Below, piece after piece: positions 11,641 through 24,200 of a stretch of 64,000 bases of DNA. The translations under genes and the position numbers were made by a program. This stretch comes from Leucaena leucocephala. Lineage: Eukaryota > Streptophyta > Magnoliopsida > Fabales > Fabaceae. Where the stretch lies: contig CM073570.1 of NCBI GenBank assembly GCA_037074615.1, positions 14,306,685-14,370,684 on the forward strand. The letters run 5' to 3'. Within the stretch, counting starts at the first letter, position 1; the number at the start of each line of letters is the position of its first letter. Under the pieces are notes generated by a model. That model ran no database searches. It was given only the letters and a program-made list of their open reading frames with translations, and was not told where the DNA came from.

Positions 11641-13296
11641 AAATGCATCAATGTAAGGAATAAACTCATATTCACAAGACGTGAGTTTGATTTCTATTAT
11701 AATTGTGAGAATTTGTTTAGTATATGATCTTATAAGTCTCCTGTAAATACTATATGAGCCATAGGGCTGTACTATAGCCTTAATAGAGGATTAGTACCGA
11801 ACATACCTAATTTTTTTTGTACAAAAAAATTAAAGGATAAATGTGTAGCAATCTAAATTAATTTTGGTGGTACAATTAACACCTCAAAATATTTAATATT
11901 AAATTAATACTATAGAGTATTTTTTTAGTATAATAAATACCCTAAAGTATTTAATAGTATAATTAGTATTTTAAATTTTTTTTCATACAATTAGTATCCT
12001 CCGCTAATAGATCTCATATCTTCAGCTGAACTCCTTTATTTGAGCTTTTTTTACATGTTATTATTTAAAATTTGACCTATATAATTATTTTTTTTAAATT
12101 CTCGAAAAAATAATTGTCAACAAAGTAGGGAGGCTTGAGAGGGTCATTAGAGGGGTGATGATAGAGGAACAATCACGACTGGGTAGGGGCGAAATTTTTG
12201 TCCATCAGCGTGGTTATGGCAGAATGGCCAATATTTTTTATTTGCTGTAATTTTTTTAAAAATAATTTTATCTGTGAAAATTTAAATAATAATATGTTAT
12301 AAAAGCTTAGATGAATAGTTTCGCACCAAAGTTTAATAAGATCGGTTAGCATATGGTGCTAATTACACACAACAATTTATTATAGTATTAATTATACTCT
12401 TAAATATTTTAAAATACTAATTGTATCACTAAAAATATTTTAGAATATTAATTAAAATTTTAAATATTTTAATGTGCGAATCCATCACAAAAATTAATTT
12501 AAGATATTAAATATATTTTTACTAAAATATCATGCACATTACCCTCCATAGTTAAATTTGGGGGTGAGTATTAAAAAATAAGCTATCCTGATGAGACAAA
12601 TTCTGAGTAAGTTTAACAAAAAAAAAAATAGTTTAAATGACAGAAACAACTCATGAATCAAAACTACTATTTTGAAAACTTGTGATAAGTGTGTGACCAC
12701 TAAACTTCTTCTTTTTTTTTGGTCATTTTATGTAATTAGAGTTATTGTTTCTTAAAATAGAGTAGTAATTGATCTGTTGTTATTTTGTATAATTGAAATA
12801 GTTATTTTCTTAAAATGTAAAAGTTATTAATATATTTTAGATCACCATTGATGTTCAAAACCTTAAAATAATGGTTGCCATTGCTAAAATTGTTATTAAT
12901 AGTTTATATAATTAAAATTGTTATTTTTAAAATCATGTTCTTATGTTGTCATTTCGTATAATTAAATTTATTATTTTTTAAATTAAAGTAATCATTTATC
13001 TCTAAGTCACCCCTTTCCAATAATTTTATAGTCGCCTGTTTCGTTGTCCCGATAGTGTAGGGAGTGTTTTTACCTAAAGACATTATAAAGTCATTTCACA
13101 AAGAAAAGATTTTGAAGGCCTCAAAGTTATTATTAGGCCATTTTGTGGGACTATTTTTATGGGTTCACTAAGAATATATGAAGCGACTAATCTGGACCGC
13201 GTATATGATCCAACGGTTCAAAGTCATGGTTACCTTAGGGATAACACACTTCGTACTCAGATCTGTTGATTCGACGACGCGACCAAACTAGATCGC

Positions 13297-13302
13297 CACG
13301 TG
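13297..13302. promoter_or_regulatory. G-box (CACGTG) upstream of the Agenet gene
   Basis: Perfect CACGTG core in the context GCCACGTGTCC, about 540 bp upstream of the end of the first leader exon. G-boxes bind bZIP and bHLH factors in plants. That it acts on this gene is inferred from position. Confidence 0.4.
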
Positions 13303-13522
13303 TCCAACTAAAACACGACTTTATTTAAGAATATTTTAAAATTAACACAAAAATATAAAAACAGTTTCCTTTCTCGAACTGACCACTCCCCTAACTAACT
13401 TTACAATTTTGCCCCTCCCTACAAAATTAACCAATAATCAGCCAAAACCCAACAAGGCCCTCCACGCCCAGCGATTTTGATACTCAAAGCCTGATACTTT
13501 CAACCTACGAATCGGGACCACC

Positions 13523-13528
13523 CACGTG
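13523..13528. promoter_or_regulatory. Second G-box near the transcription start
   Basis: CACGTG in the context CCCACGTGTTA, just upstream of the CT-rich stretch where transcription probably begins. Together with the G-box at 13297 it forms a pair about 225 bp apart. Confidence 0.45.
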
Positions 13529-13579
13529 TTATATCTGATAGTCCTTGAGCTTTATACCCGTTCGATCCTCATTGTTTAC

Positions 13580-15268
13580 GAACCAACGCAACTTTTTTTT
13601 TTTCGATCTTCCTCTCAGACGCTCATTTTTTCTCTTTGGGGGAAAAATAAAAATCCAAGCGCTTTTTCTTCAGCCAAGGAAGAAGAAGGACTAAAGAAGG
13701 AATTAGGAAAAAAAGGGCCACTGAGAAAGTACCTCACACTCTTTGTGCCATCGGGTTGTTTCTGCTTTCTCTGACTCCTCTATCTGTTTCGACGTCGGAA
13801 CCCTAATTCGATCCGCCGGGACTTGAAGCAAAAGGTAAGTGTTTGGGGTTGGTGAGGTTTAATTGACTCTGTTGGGGGCTTCTGTTTACTGGGTTTTGTG
13901 TTTTGTTGAGGAGAGAGAGGGTTGTAATAACTGACAGAATTGTTTTTTAAGTAGTCGATGACCGAACGATTGGGGAATAGCTGAGATCAAACGGGCTGGA
14001 TTTCCTCGCCGGATGGAGGGAGGTAGCGTCTTTAGACTTACTTGTTCTGGTACTGTTCATGTCCAACTTTTATGAGAAATAGGGTACTTTTTATTCTGTA
14101 TTTTTGGGCAAAGCCATTGCTTTCGTTGCTTTGAAATGGTGAGCTTTGATTTCAAATGGTTGCTTTGGCTTCCTTTGATCTGAAATGGCATTCGTCCTAA
14201 AATATTCAATATTTCTCACATTTTCACTGGCTAATTGGTTTTTGAGGGTGTCTGGTAAAGGATTACGCTTGCTTGATCCTCTGGGAATATTGTTTCTGTA
14301 TAATTTTATCACTATAAAAGGGTTTACTAAGTTTTGGTTGAAGTTTATTATATATATATATTTTTAATTGTTGGGCGTGTAAACACAAAACTGCTTGTTG
14401 TATTGAATTCATTAGTGAAATAATGATTTCTTTATCTTGCGCTTCCGTTTTAACACGTCAGACACCCTCCACGCGCACAAGGCACTGGATTCCTTTTCTG
14501 TTTTCAAAATGTGTTAGTTCTGGATCATATATATGTGCTGTATTGCTTGAAAGAAAGTAGCTTCTTGGAGAACCTAATTATAGTTTCCTTTATTTGAGCA
14601 TTGTTCGGTGAGCATATTTGTACTCGGCTTTGGCATTTTGAAATATAGGGTGATGATCGAATGATAATACCTGAGCTTTTTTTAACTGCTGGGATATGCT
14701 GAGGTTTCATGTTGCCCTGACTCCTGTGTTGGTTATTTTTTGTGCAAATTTTAATTTAAATTGTTGAATTTCTGTGCCTTTGCCAAAAGCAAATTATTGA
14801 ATTTCTGTGCGCTTGTGTCTGTGCCTACGTATGTACAATTTGCTTGCTGTTGTGTGGTTGATGGATGTATGCATCTATATGATTGGTCCAGTGAGCATCT
14901 GTTTGGGTATCTGTCTGCATGCATGTGTGCTTTCTTTGTTTTTTTTGGTTAAAAGGAACATTATCAAATTAAAGGAAGGAGAAATACAGTAAGGTTGACT
15001 GTCACATATCCTCCATAAAGAAAAAAACAAAGGAAATAAGAAAAGGCCAAAGAGGTTCGAAAAATGAGCAGGGATTTTCAATTTCTCCATATCAGGAATA
15101 GGGACTCACTTGAAACACGTGTCAAGCACTGAAGTGTGGTTCCTCAACTCTATCCCATATCATCTGTACTAGAAAGGAGAGATCCCCTGAAGTCCTCCAT
15201 TCACAATCCTCTCCCAGGTCCCCTTTCTCATTTTTTTCTCAATGTATTTTATTTTCAGGGATACACCC
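13580..15268 (+). other. 5' leader exon and leader intron of the Agenet gene
   Basis: The non-coding first exon ends at 13834 (AAAAG|GTAAGT). A 1424-bp intron follows to the acceptor TTTTCAG at 15252-15258, and ten leader bases precede the ATG at 15269. The exon start (about 13580) is a guess from the CT-rich composition. A telobox-like AACCCTAA lies at 13799-13806. Long leader introns often raise expression in plants; that is inference here. Confidence 0.6.
13799..13806 (+). promoter_or_regulatory. Telobox-like AACCCTAA in the leader exon
   Basis: The motif lies inside the first leader exon, 28 bp before the splice donor. Teloboxes near plant transcription starts are common in broadly expressed genes. 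The neighbouring O-fucosyltransferase gene has them too (33226-33245). Confidence 0.4.
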
Positions 15269-18200
15269 ATGGATTATGATGACAATGATTTTCAAAGCCA
15301 GAATCTTCATTTAGCTGGTGAAGGGAGCACCAAATTTCCTCCAGTATTAAGGCCATATGCACTTCCAAAATTTGATTTTGATGAAAGCCTTCAAGGACAA
15401 TTAAGATTTGATAATTTGGTTGAAACTGAAGTTTTTCTTGGCATCGAAAGCAACGAAGATAACCAGTGGATTGACGCATACTCTCGAGGGAGTAGTGGCA
15501 TAGGGTTTAGCTCAACTGCAGCTGAATCTTGTTCTATTTCAAGGCATAACAATGTCTGGTCTGAGGCCACCTCCTCAGAGTCCGTTGAAATGCTATTAAA
15601 ATCTGTTGGGCAGGAGGAATATATCCCTAGACAATCTGTTATTCAGGAATCAGATGCCTGTAATGAACTGGCTTGCTTAGCTAAGCAAATGGAGTCTAAT
15701 CTGACAGCTGATGATAAAAATGAATCTCGAGATGTTGCAGGTTTGCAGCTATCTGATAACTTACATGAAGATGTGTCTGGATTGAAGAAAAATGGAAGAA
15801 GAGACCAACCTCAGGTTGGAGTTTCCCAAGCCCACGAAAATGAATTATCTTTTGATGGGAGTTCAGGCAATCTGGAACTGAGTGATATTTGCGAAAATAT
15901 TGACCCGCCTCAGTCTGAGGGGATTTATTTTACTGATACAAAAGGTAAAAATGAAAAGCAACAAGAGGTTGAAGCTGTGGGTGATGATCCATTGAACGAT
16001 AGAATTCTAGACGATTCATCTGCTTCTGGGGAACTACAAACTAATGTTACTGCAGCTCCCGTGCAAAATATATCTACTACTTCTGATTCATTAGATGTTC
16101 AAAATGTGCAAAATCAGGTAGTTGGTGTTAGTGGTGAGCAACAAGGTTGTTTGACTTCTCAAACGGATAGGCAAGACACAGAATCATACACATTTAACAA
16201 AGGTACTAATGTAGATACACAGGCTTTAGATGGAAATGAAGTTGTGACTGATACACATAATCCCGATAATTCTGTTTGTTTGTCATCTAAAGAAGAAGAT
16301 TTGAACGGTGAAAGTGTGGTTAAGGGACTTGATCCTTGCTTAACTAACGTGGATGGCTCCTTAGGCGTGGTACCAAGCAATGTTTCAGACTTGCAGAAGG
16401 CAGAAAGATGTAGTGAGGATGTAGATTATAGAAATGCATGTCTGGACGGTGCAGGTGGAAATGCCATTAAAGATGCAATGAAAGATGATCAGTCTGCGCT
16501 AACTGCATGCAATTCTCCAAAGGTCAAAGTTAAAGGCAACACTGGTTTGGAGGAAGTAATTGAGATAAATAATTCCAATTTTGGGATTTCTCCTAATCTC
16601 CAGCAGTGTGTGGATTATGTTGAGAAGAAGACACATGGTGAGAGCTCTTTTGATAAGGAAAAGGAGTCACTGAACAGTGGTCAGGAAATGGATATGGAGG
16701 TTTCCGTAAGTAAGGCAGAGGCATCTAGTACTGTGGAGGGCGGCAACATTTCTAAAACTAATGAACATGACGATATCAAGGTAGAAGGCATTTCCTGTTT
16801 CAGCATGGTGTCGACAACAAAATCTTGCATTTTGGGTGAATCAACACAAGTATGTGAAGGCAGTGAAGTTGACAAGCTAGATGACAAAAAGTTTCATCAA
16901 GATATGTCTATTGCAGACCGAGATTTTACAAGGGCTCCTTCTGACTGTAGCCAAATAAATCGTGATGCTGAGGAAGTCCTTCTGGTTGATAAAGGAATTG
17001 ATTCATCCTCTATTAGTCCTGGTGGCATGGAAACTGGGTTATCGACTTCCTCAGTATCAACTGACGTCACAGCAGTTGATAATTCAGGTATGTTATAATT
17101 TTATAATTAGTTAGAAAAGGATGGTTAGTCTTTCATACCATATGAAATCTAGCTTAAAGTTGTCTATTCTGTACTAACTTTCAGCTTCAAAAGCTTTATC
17201 AGATGTCTCTTTTGCATCATCCGGTACAGTGGATGTTCAACCTTGCAATGTTTCCACCCAGAAAATCACAGATCAAAATGACGTCCAGAGGAAAACTTCT
17301 CCTGTTGGGTCCAATCCTGTTGATGAAAAGGAAGATTCTGCTGCCAGAGTTGCTGAGGAAGCACACTTATCTAGGCCTATTGTGTCTTCTGAACAGGGAA
17401 CCATTCCTGGCCCAGTTATTGAAATTGAACGGCAGTCTTGTGACACTTCTAGACAACTGTCATGGGAAACTGTTGACAATTGTACAAAGATTGTAGAGAT
17501 TTGTGCCACTGGAAATGTTAGTGAGCCTCCAAAAACAATGAATCATAATCAGGAGTCTGCAAAAGAAATGGATGTCTGTTCAACTGTACACAAGCCGACA
17601 GCAAAACAGGATGAAGTAAACCCACCCTCGAAAATCTCAGGTGATTTAATAGTCTGTCCACTCTTACGTTTTGATTTATTGTTGATGTGTTACCTGTTGC
17701 TTGTAGAACATGGAAAAATATATTTACATTTCTTCATATCGCCAAATATTCAAATTCTTTAGTTTTCTCCAGTTGAGTGTTTTTATTAGAATCTTGGATG
17801 TTGATTCATTTTTAAGCGTTGTTTAATTTATGAATTTTGTTTTAATAGTTAGTTTATTTTGCATCCTGTTTTAAAATGACACTAGCTTATAAACACTGTC
17901 TTCTGTCAATGATGGCGAGTCATGATTCTTTAAGTTTCTTGGGAATTTCCTTCAAAAGATGTACCTTTCTTCTCTACTCCCTTTAGTTATGCGGGCCAAT
18001 TTAATTGTTTTTTCCCTGAACAAACGGGAAATTATTGGTTCTCTTTTCTGGTGGAATTCTTGGCTGATCTGTTTATAGCAGTGGTATGTGATCCTCTAAT
18101 TGGTTTGTTAGATGTCAAACTACTTCTAGTTTTACATTGGGAGATTCTTATTGCATCTCTAACGAAGATCTAGAAGAACAGAAGTTAGTTCAGTTTATCA

Positions 18201-21200
18201 AAGTTCATTCATTGGATATTACATGCCCTCATGAAATGGGAAGGAGTCCCTGCTTGTGATGGTATCTGGGGGTATTTTGAATTATTAGAGCACATTTTTC
18301 CACCTTTCACCTTGAGGACAAGGTGAGACTTGCTGTGGAAGCAACTGACAGACCCTGTGGTGTGTTATGCAATGATCATGTGGCAAATGAAACAAAACCC
18401 GGGGAAACACTACATGGGGACAAATTGATGAGAGGAGAAAAAAGTAAATCCTGTAGAGACGTGGAAGAGAGAGGTAGCAGAGGAGTGGTGGAATTGAGAA
18501 TTATCTGAATAACTACCCTTGTGGGTAATGTATTTTTGCTTCTTCAAGTAGTATGGAGTCCTTTGAAAAGAGGTAGAGGAAGACCTTAGAGAATACTCAT
18601 TTAAGTTATTGAATAGGACTTTTTGGTTAATTTATTCAAAGATCTGGTTGTTGATAAAGAATAGTGGGCCTGTGCAATCCATGTTGTCGATCCCTTTTAG
18701 TGGGATAAGGCTTATTTTTCTTCTTGTTCTTGTTCTTCTTCTTCAGCTGGGTTGGGGGTGTAAGGGAATATTTTTGCCATGCTGGTAGCTGTTAAAAGCT
18801 AGTATTTTCTTAGGCAAAAGTTGGGGGCAGAACCTGGTGTCTAAAGCCCCGAGTTGCTGTGTTCGTTTTCTTTTTCATACCATTTTTTAGCTCAGTAATT
18901 GAATTCTCTGCCTACATTCTTCTCTGTTTAAGGAGAAGGCATAAGTCGGTTTATAAATAAAGTCAGGAGTTTCCATCAGATGGTAACTTTGTTGGATGTA
19001 ATCAATATCTGTGATGCTGAGTGGTTTATTTTTGTGACATGAATCTTGTATTCCTATTGTCAAACATTAATTCAAATATTATCAAATCTTTTAATGGTAT
19101 TATTTTGCAGGAGGCATGCTACTTTCAAATCAAGGTTCTGGGTCTTCTGCTCCTTTGTCTGACTCTCATGTTGAGTTGCACGAGCCTGTGGGGGTTCCTG
19201 CCTATAGTACATGCAGTCCATCTATTACAGCTGGAAGATCTTCTAAAACTGAGAAGGATGGCAATCAGAATCCCCCTGTCTCTGAGCTTATCAATAAAGA
19301 TGCAACAAATGTGCTATTGACTGATGATAGCTTCAAGGGAAATGACGCATCTAAAGATAAGGGAAGCTTGACTCCTGAGTTAAATACAGAGGCAGATTTG
19401 TCCAAAAATAATGCTGCAGATTCAACTACAAATAGTGTTGAGAATAGCCAACCGGTTCCTGCTACTAGAGCCAGCAAAGCATCAACGGTAAGTCTTTCAG
19501 TTCTTTATCCCAGTGAAAATAACCTGTTGTGTTCTGTTTGACCTTCGTGTTCTGATTGAATTACCCTTAGGGAATGTTTGGTAGCATGGAAGTGGAAGTG
19601 TAATCAAGCATTTTCCTTGTTTGGTACAACGGATGCCACTTCCACTTCTAATATTTTGGGCCATTTCATTTCCATAAAAAAGCTGGGAAATGAGATGGGA
19701 GAAGTGGAAATAAAATATTTTGGACTATTTTAGCCCAAGTTATAAAATTCCTGGACAACTTTAACCCTTCTCAAGTTATAAAAAAAATATATTGGACCAT
19801 TTTACCCCAAGTTATTGGGGACTTCTAGAAGATTCATTTGAAGTGTATGTCATATTCTGTTTTTTCAATCATACAGAGTGATTCTGTAGACTGGCTCTAA
19901 TTATTTTCACTCCTCTTCCTAATTGAAGGTTGTGGAGGTATCTCCATCGGTGTTAGGTCCTTCAAAAATCAAAACAGCAGGAGATACTTCCCATGGAAGT
20001 CCACAAATTTCTGATGGAGAGATAGCACGCTGCATTTCCAAAAGTACACCTCAACGTAAAACTAGGCGAACATCTAGTAAGACTGCTGGAAAGGAATCTT
20101 CTAGAAAAGCAAGTCATGTGAAAGAAACACCTCCAGCAAGACAACCTGAAAGAGCAGATAAATCAAATAATGCAAAGCTAAGCTCACCCCCTGGTTTCCA
20201 GTTGATGCAATCCAATGAGATGCTGCAGTATGGCCACATAGATTCTGGCAGTGGAAAGCCATTTGCTCTTCTAAATGCTTCAACAGCTAGTCTTCCAGAT
20301 TTGAACACCTCTGCTTCTTCTCCTGTACTGTTTCAACAACCTTTCACAGATCTGCAGCAAATACAATTGCGTGCGCAGATCTTTGTTTACGGAGCCTTAA
20401 TGTGAGTTCAAATGTCTGCAGTTGTATGCTATTTAATTGTGATGGAGCTACATGGATGAGATTTCCATATCTGTTCATTAATCATTGTGTTTTATCAAAC
20501 ATTACTTATGCTATAACAAAATCTTACATGCCCACTCCCTTGCGTAGGAGAAATGGGAATTACTTGTTCTGTCATATTTTAGTCTTTCATTTTTTAGTGT
20601 TACGCTGAACCTAATGCTTATACCATTCTAGCTTGTTAATATTACCAACTAAAGAATGTTTTAGAACTTCCAGTTTATTAATTACTGGATCCTATTTTCG
20701 ACAATTGATATTGCTGCAGTCAAGGTATAGCACCTGATGAGGCTTACATGATATCAGCATTTGGAGGTCCAGGTTAGTTTCTTTATCATGAGCTCCTTGT
20801 GCCTGTTTCTTTTATTTCTTCATTAGAAACAATTGATTTACTATAAATTGTATGCTCAGATGGTGGAAGAAGCCTTTGGGAGAATGTTTGGCGTGTGTGT
20901 GTAGAAAGGCAGCTCAGTCAAAAGTCTCTTCTCATGAACCCAGAAACTCCTGTACAAACACGATCTGGTATATGTTGGAATTTTTAGTCTGCTTTTTCTT
21001 TTTTCCTGAGTTGATTGAATTAACTCAAGATTTAGAATCTGCAGGTTCTAGAGCCTCTGAATTGGCTAAGCAGGGTTCACAACAAAGTAAAGGCATCTCC
21101 TCTCCTCTTGGTCGATCCAGCAGCAAGGCTTCTCCAACAGTTGTAAACCCTTTAATACCTCTTTCATCTCCCCTTTGGAATTTACCGACCCCATCTGATT

Positions 21201-24200
21201 CGCTGCAACCTGGAGCGCTCATAAGGGGATCTGTTTTGGATTACCCACGGGTACCTTCTTCTTTGCATACTTATCAAACTCCGCCAGTGAGGAACATTCT
21301 TGGACATAACACATCTTGGATATCCCAGGCACCTGTTCGTTCACCATGGATTGCATCTCCTGCTCCTGATACCAGCTCCCTCTTTTCTGCATCACCTATT
21401 TCAGATTCAGTTAAATTGAATTCTGTCAAAGGATCTTCTTTGCCTCCTTCCAGTGGTGTAAAAAGTGTTAATCCAGGCCTCCTATCTTCCAGTGCTGCTC
21501 CACAGAGTATCTTTGTAGGGACTGCCCCTCTGCATGATACCAACAGTGTGACAGTATCACCTCCTCCGCATTCTTCAGATCCAAAGCCTAAAAGAAGAAA
21601 GAAGGTTACGATATCCGAGGATCTTGGCCAGAAGGCTTTGCAAACACAGCCTCAACTAGAGCTGAATTCTGTTGTTAGTTCTCATTTATCTACTTCTGTT
21701 CTAGCAACCACTGTTGGGAGTGTGCCCAAAACTACTGTTGAAAAGTCTATTGTTTCTCTGTCCTCTCTATCTCCTGCTGATCACCTCAAAATTGATCGTA
21801 ATATTGAGAAGAGGTTTCTGTCAGATGAGTCCCTTACTAAAGTTAAGGAGGCTGGGGCTCACGCAGAGGAAGCTGCTGCTCTTTCTGCAGCTGCTGTGAA
21901 TCACAGCCTAGAGATATGGACCCAGCTGGATAAGCAGAAAAATTCTGGATTGGTGTCAGTTATTGAGGCAGAGTTAGCTTCTGCAGCTGTTACGGTTGCA
22001 GCAGCAGCTGCAGTTGCAAAAGCAGCAGCTGCAGCTGCTAAAGTTGCCTCAAATGCTGCATTGCAAGCAAAACTTGTGGCTGAAGAAGCGTTGGCCTCTT
22101 CTAGTAATGAGGGTACCTCCCAAAGTAATGGGATCTCTCATTCTGAGGGTATTAAAATCCTGGGAAAAGCTACTCCTGCATCCATATTGAAGGGTCCTAA
22201 TGGAATCGGTAGCTCTAGCTCTAGCTCTATTATTGTTGCTGCAAAGGAGGTTTCCAGAAGGAGAGTGGAAGCTGCATCAGCTGCTGCAAAACAAGCTGAA
22301 AATATGGATGCCATTGTGAAGGCTGCTGAGCTGGCAGCTGAAGCTGTATCACAAGCGGGAAAGATTGTAACTATGGGCGATCCTCTGCATATAAGCAACT
22401 TGGTAGAAGCTGGTCCACAGGGTCGCTGGGAAGCAGCACATGACTCTTTTCAGCAAGTTGGATCATCAAAAAGCAAGACTAGAGGTCCAGTTAACATTGA
22501 TAATGTTGGAGACCATGCCACAATTTCTCATACACTTGCCAGAAACATTCCATCTGATGGAGTGGGGATGACGGTTGCTGCAAGTGAGAAGTCACCTCTT
22601 CATAAGGGGTATGATGAGAGATCAGAGGACCGTACAAGACCAATGGATGGTAATTCTAAATCCATTGACACCATTGAAAATATTTCAATTGGACCAAGGG
22701 GTCCCAATGTTTCTGACTCTGTCAATCCCATTTGTTTGGTTTCAGAGTCTGAGATTGAACTGCATGATCCATCTTTCGTTGTTGCTAATGTATCTGAAAA
22801 GCTGGGGGAGAGCAGCATCAAGGAGGGCTCACTTGTAGAGGTTATGATCAGGGATTCTTTTTAATGTAGTTTATTTAATTGAAGTAGCCACATTAATGAT
22901 CATAGAACATTTGATGATTAGGTCATAGGTTTGTATGCATGGTTCTCATAAAAATCTTATACTGTTGCTGTTTCGATTTTGTCTTTTTACGTTGAAGCAA
23001 TTATATTGCAGGTTTTCAAAGATGGAGGAGAGGGATGTCAAGATGCATGGTTCACGGCCAATGTTTTAAGTTTGAATGATGGAAAAGCTTATGTTTGCTA
23101 CTCTGTGCTTGTAGCTGAGGGAGGTTAGTCAAACATCCTGGTAGTTCAACAAGAATTAGATTGTCTTAGGAAGCTGCACTGTTCATGAATTATGAATATT
23201 GATATATCATATATCAACATTATTGATATATTCATGAAATATCTTATGAGCACTTGACCTGAAAGTCGCATGACTTTTTCAGTAAAATCTTGACTATTTG
23301 TGACTTCTGATGGAGTGATAGACTAGGGCTTTTTGTGTTTAAGACTAAAATTAATATCAGTACTCTTAGAAAGGAACTTTGCAATGTAAAATTTGCCATA
23401 TTAAAACCGTATAACTGACCTTTGCTGTTGGGTGGAAGGTGTTCGTCATAGGGTCAATGATTGGTTCCTAGGTTTACTATATTATGATATTTCTTTTTTC
23501 CAATAAGCTTTCAGTAAGATCTTAAGTAATTGATCATTACTGTGTGTTTGTTTATCGTTAATGAGAAAATTTCTGCTTTCTAGGTGCAGGGCCTTTGAAG
23601 GAATGGGTTCCGTTAGAAAATGAGGGAGACAAGCCACCCAAAATACGTATTGCCCGTCCTCTAGCTGGTACAAGTTATGAAGGAACGAGGAAGAGACGTA
23701 GAGCAGCTACGAGAGATTATGCTTGTTCTGTTGGGCATAGAGTTGATGTATGGATACAAGAAAGGTACAGTTATCTGCAAATAGTCTAAAGTAGTCATTT
23801 GTAATTGACATCTGATGTATTATGATTACAAGGCAGCTTGTTGAAATGTATGAACAATTGGTAACGAGATAGAAACTGATGGTAATATTGTGTTTGGAGG
23901 GCATTTCCTATATGAATGCTACAAAATTTTTCGGAGAACTGCTTATTTGACACGTGAATTAATTGGGTGCAGTGCAAGTGACATTTATTCAACAAAAGAA
24001 TTATTGTTTATAAGATTTTTTTAGAATAACTGTTTATAAGATATATATATATGTGTGTGTGTGTGTGTGAATCTTCTATTTCATTTATAGGAGTCTAAGA
24101 TTCTGTATACTCAAGAAAGGGAATAAGTGTTCATTATTTTAGCAAAACGCGGTTCTGGGGATATTTGTCCTGATAATGCCTAGAACTTCCATCTTGTAAA

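Larger units (their letters stand above)
11108..13560. other. Intergenic region and distal promoter of the Agenet gene
   Basis: AT-rich with no coding potential that I trust. It holds one R1 repeat copy (11390-11640). The last 500 bp become less AT-rich and contain two G-boxes, consistent with a promoter for the gene to the right. Confidence 0.6.

Noticed and set aside
13526..13774. Short ORF before the Agenet gene as an upstream coding gene
   Set aside because: It lies across the probable transcription start and leader exon, lacks an ATG at its listed start (GTG), and has no family resemblance.
18323..18508. 61-codon ORF in an Agenet gene intron
   Set aside because: No recognisable domain; it may be part of old retrotransposon sequence, but I could not support a call.
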